DNA of 64,000 nt from Paraspadella gotoi (lineage: Eukaryota > Chaetognatha), in contig CM119266.1 in the NCBI GenBank assembly GCA_051294375.1, forward strand, positions 1,555,554 to 1,619,553, given 5' to 3'. The first letter of the stretch is position 1. Every line of letters begins with the position of its first letter. The notes below the pieces were generated by a model that was not told the DNA's origin, searched no databases, and saw only the letters and a program-made list of their open reading frames with translations. Positions 1 through 15,665 of this stretch are shown piece by piece. The translations under genes and the position numbers were made by a program.

Positions 1-80
1 ACTACTCTATAACTTTATTTTATCAATTAATCTTCATTTCCCCATCACTTTCTCTTTTCCTCTCTCCATCACAATCACAG

Positions 81-357
81 GTCAACATCGGGCTGATGCT
101 GGAGAACTGGAGGCAATGGCCGCCTTCGCGCCACCAAGCACCGCGTCGTCAAACCGTTGGAGCGCGAGCGAATCTCGATCGTCTTCTTCGCGATGCCCGA
201 CTCTGACGTGGGCGTGGAGCCGTTGGAAGAGCTCGTCGACGAAGGGATCGAATCGTTGTACAGGAAGACGACTTGCAAGGAGTTTGTCGACCGACATGCT
301 CCAGCAAAACGCATTGAAAAAGAGGAGGGATTGTTAATGACTATTTTATTTTTTTAA
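81..357 (+). CDS. IPNS-like 2OG-Fe(II) oxygenase, 3'-terminal exon (copy A, truncated by window edge)
   Basis: This is the last exon of a non-heme iron, 2-oxoglutarate-type oxygenase of the isopenicillin N synthase/plant DIOX family; the rest lies left of the window. It opens after a CAG acceptor with VNIGLMLE, the conserved strand near the active site. It continues with ATKHRVV, whose His is the distal iron ligand, and then RERISIVFF, whose R-x-S is the co-substrate carboxylate-binding motif. A one-base indel near 111-119 (TGGAGGCAATGGC, where family members read W-x-N-G-R) separates the first 12 residues from the remainder. The tail after the R-x-S strand includes acidic residues that line up with copies B and C downstream. 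It is the first of three head-to-tail paralogues. The substrate cannot be inferred. Stop is TAA at 355-357. Confidence 0.8.
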
Positions 358-645
358 CACAAACTATTTTTTGTATGACCGTTTTAAAAGAAAATAAATT
401 TAAAAACAAAATTTTAGCCCCGCATATTTTTTTTTTTAAATCAGTAATTTTTATTTTATTTATTTTGGAGTGCAGAGCTGATAAGTGATCTCCGCTGAAA
501 CTTCAGGGGGCGGATTAACTTATCGTTTAAGAAAGCAGAATTGTGGAAAGATTTAAACAAAAATGAAGTAAGCTTATTGAAACACTTTAAAAATACTTGA
601 GATTATTTTTTCACGCAGTTATCATCTGTCCCTTTCTTTTCACAG
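358..645. other. spacer between oxygenase copies A and B
   Basis: AT-rich spacer with no reading frame of interest. It should hold the 3' UTR of copy A and the promoter and possible first exon of copy B. No TATA or poly(A) signal is convincing. Confidence 0.5.
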
Positions 646-2342
646 AGACTCGCCGTCCATCCCCCGTCCTAGACTTATCTTCTCCAGACTTTGTCCAGCT
701 GAGTCGCGACTTTGTCCATCACCTTTCCAACGTCGGGTTTATCTACCTGCAGCATCACGGGCGTCGCTCAGAATCTCATCGATGAAACACGCGAAGCTGC
801 AAAGGAGTTTTCGCAAAGATTATGATTTTAAGAAATTATTTATAAAATGCTCTCATTTTATCATGATAATAACCATCACTTGTCCGAGGACGGGGGCAAT
901 ATTGCTTATTTATTTAATGGACTGATATTTTTTGTACAGGTTGTCCCATTGCATATTAACATATTGCATATGCATAATAACTTTTACAATATTTATTTAA
1001 TGAATTTCAAAATTTGCAACATTTTTTTTAACAGATGATTTCAAAGATGACGGATAAAACTGTTCCATGGGGTTTCAGGCCATTTTGAGACTGAGAGGCT
1101 GGATCCTGAGGCCAAGATCATGGATGCCAAAGAAGTGGTAACTGTAGATGTTCTTATCCGTCTATTTTCTTATACTTTTTTCGAGTTGCACTTATTTTCC
1201 AGCTTCTATTTTTTTTTCCAGATCATGGTTCAACGCACACGATCCTTCCTCAAACAACTGGCCAACACCTCGACTCGGGGAAACTACGACGTCGCTGATC
1301 GATGGAATTGGGCGAACTTACCCGACGCTTATTAAAATGCTGGGACGTCGGGTTGGACCTCAAAGACAGTGACGTATTTCTGAACGCTCACTCGTTTCTA
1401 GAGAGGACCCGATGGACCGAAGTCCCAAACTTCTCTCCGCTTCAATCATTACCCTTTTTTGGAGAGAGCGAAATGAAAGATGGTCAAGTCAATTGTTCCG
1501 AACATTTCGATTGGGGACAGTGACTCTCTTGATGCAGGTACGAGTATAGAATAGTTTTTTACGTTCAATTAATTGATTGGTTCATTGATCGATTCATTGA
1601 ATTAAGGACGATTGTCTAGTTAACTTTGATTGATTCATTAAATTAGGACGACGTCTCGGGTTTGGAAGCACAAACGTCGCGCGATGGCGAATACGTGGAG
1701 GCGCTCGATCGAAGGAACAATCTTGGTTCGAGAACGCTTTGAAGGACACTATAATTATAATTAAATATACTTTACCTTCCATTTTCATATTTTCTTTTCA
1801 TATTCATATTAAACATACGCTTCTTTCTTTCTTCTTACATTTATAAGTTATAACTTTTTTTGTGTTTATTTGTTCTATATTCTTAGTCTGATTAACTGCT
1901 AGAAGGAATTGTTATTTTATGATTATTTAATGATTATGATTTGAGAAACGAAATTGTTAATTGATAACAACGATTTTTTCACAATAAAATTCGGACATGT
2001 TTTGTGAATAAAAATGAGCTGATGGCTTTGTTCAATGAGCCACCCGGTCACAACTGAAGCTTATTAGGGCGGGTGAACCTAGGCGATGCCCGACTACAAT
2101 TGCATCATCCCCTTTACTCTTAACAGGGTAAACATCGGTCTAATGCTGAAACTGGACCAATGGTCGCCTCGCGCCACCAAGCATCGAGTCACCCAAGCAC
2201 CTCGCTCGGAGAGAATGAGCGTCGTCCTCTTTGTGCAGCCGGACATCGAAGTCGATGTGGAGCCACTGGAGAGCTTGTAGCCGAGGGAAGCGAGACTGCT
2301 TACCTCAAGACAAGCAGCGGCGGTTTTTCGTCAAGCACATGA
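646..2342 (+). CDS. IPNS-like 2OG-Fe(II) oxygenase (copy B)
   Basis: Five exons can be recognised: about 646-825, 1035-1137, 1222-1537, 1647-1725 and 2127-2342. Exon 1 carries the N-terminal DIOX signature (VLDLSSPDFVQLSRDFV, then GFIYLQHHG). Exon 2 encodes ERLDPEAKIMDAKEV. Exon 3 encodes the double-stranded beta-helix entry with CSEHFDWG, which holds the H-x-D iron ligands. The end of exon 3 would read TVTLLMQ after restoring one G in a GGGG run. Exon 4 reads GLEAQT...GEYVEAL. Exon 5 has VNIGLML, the third iron ligand in ATKHRV, and R-x-S in ERMSVVLF. At least five one-base shifts interrupt the frame, mostly in homopolymers. No start ATG was found, so the first residues may sit in an unrecognised exon. 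Function beyond the family is unknown. Confidence 0.85.
2011..2095 (-). repeat. truncated tRNA-derived SINE in intron 4 of oxygenase copy B
   Basis: The reverse complement matches the head of the elements at 20258 and 20664 (GTAGTCGGGCATnGCCTAGG, then the A-box-like GGTGGCTCATTGA and CATCAGCTCAT). It breaks off before the B box, so this is a truncated copy. Confidence 0.7.
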
Positions 2343-3048
2343 TCAGCAAGACAATTCAAGAGAGTGCGTTTGAAGGAGTCAGCTCATAACTGATTGTACA
2401 TGTTTTTTCTATCTTAATATTTTTCTTTCATTGGTTTCTGTTTGCAAATAGCGCTTCAGTTTTTGTCCAGTCTACTTTACTACAAATAACTATGAATTCC
2501 TATCTTTCGCATTTTATCTAGTTATAGATTTTATTCGTTAAATTTGAAAGGTTGAAAAAGAAATCGTCAAACAAATAAAATGAAGTAAGTTTTCAATGAA
2601 GAGACAGTGATAATTGTTATGAGTTAGTGACAGAACCGTTCAATATAAGCAGTCCCTGCGCTTCGGATCAGGCTGTAACACCATGTTACAGGCGGGTTTA
2701 GCGCCCCGTCCCTCTTAACTGGAGGCGACACCGGGCTAGAACCTCGGACTTTGGGTTGGGGGGCTAATGACTAGCCTCCTTCACCAATGGCAGCTAATGA
2801 AGCAGTTGTGGATTTTAGTCCCACCATATCACAGCTATAAAATTAGAGCATGCTCTTCAAATACATATTTCTTTGCCACATCTCCTCTCTCTTCCCTAAC
2901 CTTCTCTTCCACCCCCTCCCATTTCCCTCCCCTCCCTCCTCTCTCCTAACCCTCGCTTCCCTTTACCACCCTCTCCACTAACATTCCCTCCTATTCTCTC
3001 CCCTCTCCCCACCCTTCTTCTCCCTTCCCCTTCCCCAACTCCCTCCCC
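2343..3048. other. spacer between oxygenase copies B and C, with dispersed repeat R1
   Basis: Positions 2625-2830 carry a dispersed repeat (R1) that recurs at 32630-32860 and 38405-38500. Shared landmarks are the gcttcggat...ggctg block, the gggtTTAGCGCCCCGTC block and caccaatgg-c-gct-atga. From 2880 to 3048 the sequence is almost pure pyrimidine on + and runs up to the start codon of copy C, so it is probably 5' UTR or promoter. Confidence 0.6.
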
Positions 3049-4808
3049 ATGGACGCTCCAAGCTTCCCCACCCTTGACTTTTCCTCGGACGACACGGCCC
3101 AACTCGCGCGCGACCTCGTTCCACCGCATCTCTCGACGAGCGGATTCGTCTACTTGCGGAATCACGGCTCTCCGAGGAGGTCATGGAAAGGAGCCGACAA
3201 TCGGCCGCGGTGACTTCTTTAAAATGGATCACGACTTTAAGGGGAGTATGTCAATAGTATTTTTTACTTAATATCCTCTAATTTATTGTTTCTTTCTGTC
3301 TTGAGTTATAATTTAAAATTAATTTTGTTTTTTTTAATCCACTGGAAATTAATATGATATGATACTTGATAGATTCAAAAATTTTCATATTCCAATAATG
3401 GGCACATTAAAGAATAATTTTTAAAAAATATTAAGATAAAGATTGATTCGTAAGGAAGTCCTTTACTATCTTAATATTAATTTATAATTAATTTGTTCAA
3501 TATTTCAGATGAAATCCATAATGACCGAGGAGTCAAAACCCGGGGCTACAAGCCATTCGCCTGCTGAGAGACTCAACCCGACGCGCAAGCCATGGACGCC
3601 AAAGAAGTGGTGCGTTTGTCTGTCCGTCTGTCTGTACGCACTCTTCAGTCTGTGACCCGTCTTTCAACACTTCTTAGCTCATGTACGGCGCAATCGACCC
3701 TCCTTCCAACGCCTGGCCAACTTCGGAAGTGGGCGACTCGACTTCGGACCTTGATGTCCCACTCAACGTCGTCACTCGTCGAGTTCCTGTCGATGTTGGG
3801 CACAGGATTGGCTTGGCCAAACCCGATTTCTTTCTGAAAGCTCATACCGTGTCCAACTTTGCCTTGCGGTATAACTTTTATCCATTCCATGGAACGGGAC
3901 AAAACAAATTAGGACAAGTAAAATGCTCGGGCATCGACTGGGGTTTCGATTTCGCTGCTGCTTCAGGTGTCGAGGGTTAACGACAAAAACGGTATTCCAT
4001 GTGTTGCCATGCAGTGACTTAACCAATGCAACTAACTATAGGCAAATATTGCATTTTTAAGTGGGACGGCCCGACCGACAGATCGACCGAAAAGTGACTT
4101 TATAGAGTTGCTTTCGCGATAAAAATTTTTAAAATTACAATAAAATTACTAGATTTCACAAAAATTTTAAAATTCCCATGACTTTCGTAAGTACCTGTTT
4201 GCGTCATTTACAACAATTTCATATAAACTTTTTTAATTTCTTGTTTGTTACTAAATTTTAGGACAAAGTACCCGGTTTGGAGGCCCAGACGGTGGTTGGT
4301 GGGGAATACGTCGAATTGCCACCGATCGAAGGGACTATTTTGGTGAGTTAATGAATTAAATGATTGATTAATATTAATTACTTCTTTCGAGTTTTGTCCC
4401 ATCATCAATTCTTATCGTCATGATTAAACATCATATCCCATCATCCACTGGTAACATTGTCTGCACATCATAGCATCAACATCTGATTCCATCATCTCTT
4501 CCATGAATCCGTCATCTTCCACCTTAAATATCTCGGCCCATCATCTTCTCATCCCCGTCCCAACTCAAGCTCATCCTCGGCTACATGATGGAGACTTGGA
4601 CGAACGGTCGTCTCCGCGCGATCATGCATCGCGTCGTCAAACCCCTCGATCGAGAGCGCCTCTCCATCAACTACTTCGTGCATCCCAACCGGACACCGAG
4701 GCGGAGCCTTTGAAGGAGCTCGTCGGCGAGGGTGTGGCCTCCAAATACGTTAGGACCAGTAGTGAGGGTTACAGCATGACACAGGTCGACCGCACCACCA
4801 GGGAGTGA
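3049..4808 (+). CDS. IPNS-like 2OG-Fe(II) oxygenase (copy C)
   Basis: This is the most complete of the three paralogues. The start ATG at 3049 gives MDAPSFPTLDFSSDDTAQLA, the normal N-terminus of the family. Exons are about 3049-3235, 3509-3609, 3678-3966, 4262-4342 and 4570-4808. Exon 1 continues GFVYLRNHG then LSEEVMERSRQSA after one indel. Exon 4 reads VPGLEAQT...GEYVELPPIEGTILV. Exon 5 reads ETWTNGRLRAIMHRVV (distal iron ligand) and RERLSINYF (R-x-S). The position equivalent to copy B's H-x-D reads CSGIDWG, so the first iron-binding His appears lost. Three bases are missing there, either by real deletion or by sequence error. The intron at 3967-4261 holds an R2 repeat. Paralogue order and orientation suggest tandem duplication. 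Confidence 0.87.
3985..4110 (+). repeat. R2 dispersed repeat fragment in oxygenase intron
   Basis: Contains the family landmarks acggtattccatgtgttg, aagtgggac, a short (GACCGACA)n stretch and agtgactttatagagttgct, matching the fuller copy at 8491-8777. It is degenerate. Confidence 0.65.
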
Positions 4809-5631
4809 TCTCGACGATTCACGTGAAGATTTCTAAACTGCACGTTGAAATCGTTGATCTTTGCACACTTTAGCTGTATAATGTCACATTGTCGGTCGAC
4901 TCTTTCTTGTAATCTTCCTAATTTTCAAATTAGCGCGGTTTTTTATTTTACTATTGAGGATAATTTTAATAGAAAATTTAAAAAAAATAGATATATTTAA
5001 TTATTTGATGCAGAAAAAAATTTATATAGCTATTATAAGAACAGAAAATTAAGCGAAATCAAACTTAGCCAAGCATGCGTGACAGAACAAATTATATAAA
5101 TACATCATCTTAAGATTGAGTTTGTTTTTATGTGTATCATGCTCATAAAATCAAATATATGACTTAGCATAGAATTTAGCTTCATTCTCATCATCGGAAA
5201 TTCAAACGCTCGACTCGGCCTCGTCGCTCTTCGGGTCTCGAGATCGATCCTGACCTCCGACCTTTTCTTTCTTTCGTCGGCCTCATCGACCGACGCTTCG
5301 TCGTCGGCCATCGAGCGTCGGCTTCGTCCTCTTCCTCTTCTCGTCTCCTTCCTCCCTTTCGTCCTCTTTCTTTCCTCTCAATCTCCTTCTCATCTTCTTC
5401 ACGAAACTCAATTGATTCACGAAATTCTTCATCATTTGGATGATAAGATTTCCCTCCTCCTCTTCCTCTTCATCCTCCTCTCCATCTTCCCAAGGCTTCT
5501 TCTCACGACCGGTTTGGGCTTCACTCTGTCGACGAGAACACGGATAAATTGGTGCTTAGTTAAATATATATAATATTTATTATGTTTATGAGGACGACAA
5601 TAACGGAGCTCGGAAGTCTCTCTCTCTCTCT

Positions 5632-5678
<47 letters not shown>

Positions 5679-5913
5679 CCTCATTCCCTTCTCCTCTTTC
5701 TTACCCCCACCCCGACTCTCAACCCTCAACCCCCCCACCCTCTCACCGAATCGGATTTCCCAATTCCTTCGAATCTGCGCGTCCAGCTCTTCGTCAGTTG
5801 CGCACCACTCCGCCGTCGGGTAAGCGATTTGCTTCAACCTGTTGGGATGTGGCGAAGGTTTGGTCGGGGGTTTTAGAAAAAGAAGGTGTTTTTTGATAAG
5901 ATGAGTTTCGTCG
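4809..5913. other. spacer with a possible minus-strand exon and (CT)n
   Basis: AT-rich to 5100. From about 5537 down to 5180 the minus strand is open and codes for a charged, low-complexity stretch: acidic Glu runs followed by Arg/Lys/Glu. It begins after a GTCGACAG acceptor-like site, so it could be an exon of an unrecognised nuclear protein, but two frames alternate and nothing is homologous to a family I know. A (CT)n run occupies 5614-5673. Positions 5690-5890 have no assigned content. Confidence 0.3.
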
Positions 5914-5984
5914 AGCAGCGTGGCGCAGTGGGAGCGTGCTGGGCCCATAACCAGAGGTCGATGGATACGAACCATCCGTTGCTA
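5914..5984 (+). tRNA. initiator tRNA-Met (CAU)
   Basis: The acceptor strands AGCAGCG and CGTTGCT pair over seven positions. The D-arm GTGGCGCAGTGGGAGC and the anticodon loop CCCATAA are those of eukaryotic initiator tRNA. The anticodon 3' stem reads CCAG where CCCAG is expected, so one C is missing opposite CTGGG. The T loop reads ATACGAA where canonical initiators have ATCGAAA. A run of T (ATTTTTTT) follows within ten bases and would serve as RNA polymerase III terminator. Either this is a decayed copy or the two changes are consensus errors. Confidence 0.85.
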
Positions 5985-6855
5985 AAATTTTTTCCCACTT
6001 CTTTTAACGCATGCTAAAAGATAATTTGAACCAATATTCGAGGAAATAAATTAAAACTTAGTGAAAAATTTATCAGACATTGTACATTTTACAATGTACA
6101 GCCGTGTAGCTGACTCATGGTTCCCGATGCACAAGTCGAGAAGACGAAAGTATCTTCTCACACCTGACACTAACATTCGTCATTTAGAAATATCCTTTTC
6201 GATTCGATGACGGAGGTAAAGTATATATAATATCTAGTAAAGTATATATAATATTTAGTGAATAGTGTCTCCATTTAGACAAGACAACGAAAACTCTGCT
6301 GAATCCCTGATCTCGGGCTAGTTTATGGAGAATCGATCACCCCTTCCTCTTTTACAATCAATTATAAACAATTTTTTTAAATTTTCTTAGTATATATTTT
6401 TTTTTTTTTGCTGACTTTTGATTCTGGTCCCGATGACGGAGGAAAATGAGGAGACGGCGCCGAGAATCGGAAGAAACGAAGACGAGGACAATGAATAAAA
6501 TCCATCCCACCTAAAAGATAAAATATCTTATTAAAAGAATATATAATTAAATAAAATTAAATCGACTGTATTACATCGCTACAAACAATTCATCTCAGAA
6601 ATAAGCTATCTTGCCCCTGACTTTGGACCGGCTTCTTTCTTTTTCCGCTTTCACTTCCAAAAATTGATAACCAAGTCAAATGATCTTCAACCTTCGCTTA
6701 AACCTTACCTTTTCCCCTCTCGCGATAACCTCACCTCGTCGAGCCAATAAAGGCAAATGTAGTAAAGGCTGAGTGTAGAGAGAGCGCGGCGCGAAGGTTG
6801 GTAAGCGATGATTCCGGTCAGACTGGTTAAAAGTTCAAATGAATATTTAATTACT

Positions 6856-6880
6856 NNNNNNNNNNNNNNNNNNNNNNNNN
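6856..6880. other. assembly gap (25 N)
   Basis: A fixed-length N run in AT-rich sequence. Confidence 1.
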
Positions 6881-6974
6881 AAAATAAAAATTGGCGATCT
6901 TTTCCAAAAGCGCTTCATTTCAGCGTAAATGCAGAAGTAAGTTTTTACTTTTTTGGTTTTGAGATTACGTAGGT

Positions 6975-7130
6975 TTGGGGATAGGGATTAGGTTAGGAAT
7001 TAGGTTAGGGATTAGGTTAGGAATTAGGTTAGGGATTAGGTTAGTGATTAGGTTAAGGATTAGGTTAAGGATTAGGTTAGGAATTAGGTTAGGGATTAGG
7101 TTATGGAATAGGGATTAGGGTTATGAGATA
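6975..7130 (+). repeat. telomere-like (GGATTAGGTTA)n array
   Basis: About ten to twelve units of GGATTAGGTTA, GAATTAGGTTA and variants are in tandem. TTAGG/TTAGGG-like content in an internal position suggests an interstitial telomeric repeat or a simple minisatellite. A smaller C-rich counterpart is at 58226-58275. Confidence 0.7.
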
Positions 7131-7369
7131 AAGTTGGGGATTAAAATTTAGATTTGTGGTTAGAAGTAAGAGATTAGAGTTAGATCTTATGGTTTGGTTC
7201 ACGGATTAGGAACAGAAATGGAGCGTTTAAGAAAAATGTGTTTTATTTCGAAAAATTAACCCTTCAGTAATTTTTGGTCATTCGTACGAAACATTGCAAA
7301 ACACTTTTTCAAATGATAACTCGATTATATTTGCTTAACGATACAAATGTCATAAGTGTCACTATATAC

Positions 7370-12799
<5,430 letters not shown>

Positions 12800-14309
12800 C
12801 CTAAATGGGAGAAAGGTGGGTTTTTTTTGGGGGGGGGGTTGTTTTGTTTGTTTAATTGTTTTTTTAAGGAAAGAGTTAATAAATTTAATTTCATCGAATA
12901 AATTAATTTTGACATATAATATAATTGATTGAAAGTACCTGTATTAATTCCTACTCCTTTTTCGTCATTTTTCCATTTAAATATTAAAAGTAAAAAACAT
13001 TAGATTAAGATTTAAAACTTAAACTGAATAGAAAGAAGAAAAAAAGATTCGAAAATTTGGATGAAAATCCAGAATTTTTTTTTTTATTTGCGGAATCCAA
13101 GTCGGAGAAATTGGAAGCTCATAGCTCATAGAGATTGGGAGTTTGAGGTTTGAGGAGTTTCGGATCATGTTGGATCTTCTTGCATCATCGGTTGATGAGT
13201 GTGATAAGGGAGACTGAGGGTAGACTTATATTTAGAGATCACTGAAGGTTAGGTTTTTTTGTTTTAATAGTTTTTAATATCACAAATTAAAACGAACATC
13301 AGATACTTTATCAAATTTTATTTCTATTTCCTATTATTAATCTTCTAATCGCAGTTAATCCGAAGAGGGTAGAGGGGGGCGTATTAAGGTTTGAGGGTGA
13401 AGAGATCAGACCATTTTTTTTTCTAATATCTTTCTTTTAAAAGAAAAATCTTTTTTGGACGAACCGAGAAAATTTAGGCAAAAATCCAAATCGAAGAAAA
13501 AAGTGAAAGATCAAGATGCAAGCGAATTCACTAAATCATGATTCATTAAATCTTGATTCACTAAATCTTGATTCAATCAATCAATCAATCAATCAATCCA
13601 CCAATCAATCAATCAATCATTCAATCAATCAATTAAACGCTTGATTCTCTACTCATTAAATTAATCAATATTTTTGTAGATAATCCTTTAATTGAGCAAT
13701 AAATCATTATGCATAAATTTAAATATATCATATCAAATCCCTTACATGAATATTGGCCCAATAAGGGAGCTATCAAAATGCCCATTCGGGTCCGCCGTCT
13801 TTTACCAACGGAAACTAACTTATAGAAGAGGCGACTTTTCCATTGGACGAGCTTTCGCGTTGGTCGTCTTTGATTGGTCGTCTTTGATTGGTCGTCTTTG
13901 ATTGGTCGCGTTTCCTAATATTCGATAGCAACCGAAAACCTGACTTTTCAACATTTCAACTCCCCCCGAAAAAGGAAAACCGGTTTGTTGCCAATGGACT
14001 AATGCTTGGTTATTGCTTGATGGGATTGGTGATACGTCTCTTGTTCCTGTCTTTAGAAAAAGGAGTTGTCAATGTGCGAAAAATACTTGTTAAGAATAAA
14101 ATAAATATATAGAATGCCATGCTTATTAACGAGTCGTAAATGCCTGTTTTCATTTTTAAAATTCCCCCTTCAATAGATCGAATAAAAAAAGTACCTTTGC
14201 TCGGCACGTCGTCGACCGCAAAGCGATTTCTTTCTTTTACCAACATTTTTTTTTTTTTTGAAGAACGCCCCTATTTACGGTCAACAAAGCCACTCTCTTT
14301 CTTCCCTAA
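12800..14309. promoter_or_regulatory. divergent intergenic region between SLC6 (-) and GH27 (+)
   Basis: A 1.5 kb spacer shared by two genes transcribed away from each other. Positions 13573-13633 hold (AATC)n. Positions 13852-13910 contain four ATTGG pentamers, three of them within a 14-bp GATTGGTCGTCTTT tandem repeat, so a cluster of inverted CCAAT boxes of the NF-Y type lies about 400 bp upstream of the GH27 start. No TATA box stands out. The promoter role is inference. Confidence 0.4.
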
Positions 14310-15623
14310 ATGATTAAAATTAAAATGAAGGAAATTATTTGCGCCGTAATCTTGATTCTCGTTGGCTTTACCTCCGTCACTCCTTTAGACAATGGATTGG
14401 GTAAGTTAGTTTTTAGACAATGGATTGGGTAAGGTTGTTGCTAACATTATATGAAATTAGTTTTGCTGTTTTACTCTGGAGTTTAAATATCTTTTTTTTA
14501 TGTTTTTTTCTAAGCACTGCTATTTCGTTCCGTTTCTCTTTTCTCTATTTTTAGTATTACCTCTCCTTTAATTATTTCGATTTTAAGTATAACCATTAAC
14601 CAATGCCTTTTTCAGCCCGGACTCCCCCGATGGGATGGATGTCTTGGGCGCGATACGGATGCAACGTCGATTGCAACAAATCGCCAAAGAATTGCATAAA
14701 CGAAGATCTCTACATCTCGCAAGGAAAGAAGATGGTGCAGTTGGGATTTCGAGACGCTGGATACAAATACGTCTCCATTGATGACTGTTGGGAGAGCATG
14801 GTACACCAAATTACTCGGTTTTATTTATTGATAAATAACTGGTTAATAACTTTCACATTAATACTTGAGGGAGTGGTCCTTTTATTGAAATGAAACAGTT
14901 TATAGACACATTATACGTCTTTATAGATCTGAAAGTCAGGTGCTTAGTAAGTTTCGTATGTTTTCGTATGTTTTTGATTGAAAACTTTCAGTGTCTTGTA
15001 GTTGTAGCCCAACATAGTCAATCCAAAGTCATGCGCAAGATAGCTCATTTATTGAATCATTATATATAATATATATAATATATATATTAGTTGAATCAAT
15101 TTCTTAAGTTTGGCGTCGTCCAATCAATTTTTATTTTTTATTCTGTTTTTTTTTTTTTTTTTAATTATTCCCCAAGAAAACAATAGCTGTCAACAATTGG
15201 TAATTTCAAAATAATTTTTAGTCTGTCAAAATTTTCTCACCAAAGAAATATTGTCATTCTGAGACAATCTGTTCTTTCGGACTGGATCGTCCCCTAATAC
15301 CAATCAATCAATCAATTGAACAGAAACGCGACCCCAAAACGGATCAGTTGCTTGGCAACTCTACTCGTTTTCCCCGCGGGATGAAATACATTGGCGACGA
15401 ACTCCACAGATTGGGACTCAAGTTCGGGATTTACAGTGACATCGGGACTTACACTTGCGGACACTACCCGGGCACTGAAGGTGTGGCGCTGTGGAAGGGA
15501 AAAAAGGGAAAAACTGTTAGAAATAATAAATAAACTTAATAAGTATATATGATAATAAAATTTTATTAAAGAATGATTGAATCAATCAATAAATAAATAA
15601 TTTTAATTCTTATTTTCTTTTTC

Positions 15624-15665
<42 letters not shown>

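Larger units (their letters stand above)
5985..7369. other. spacer 3' of SLC6 gene, with gap and telomere-like repeats
   Basis: AT-rich. A 25-base N gap lies at 6856-6880. Positions 6975-7130 hold a degenerate array of GGATTAGGTTA and GAATTAGGTTA units. The C-terminal cytoplasmic exon of the minus-strand SLC6 gene ought to be here but I could not place it. Confidence 0.5.
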
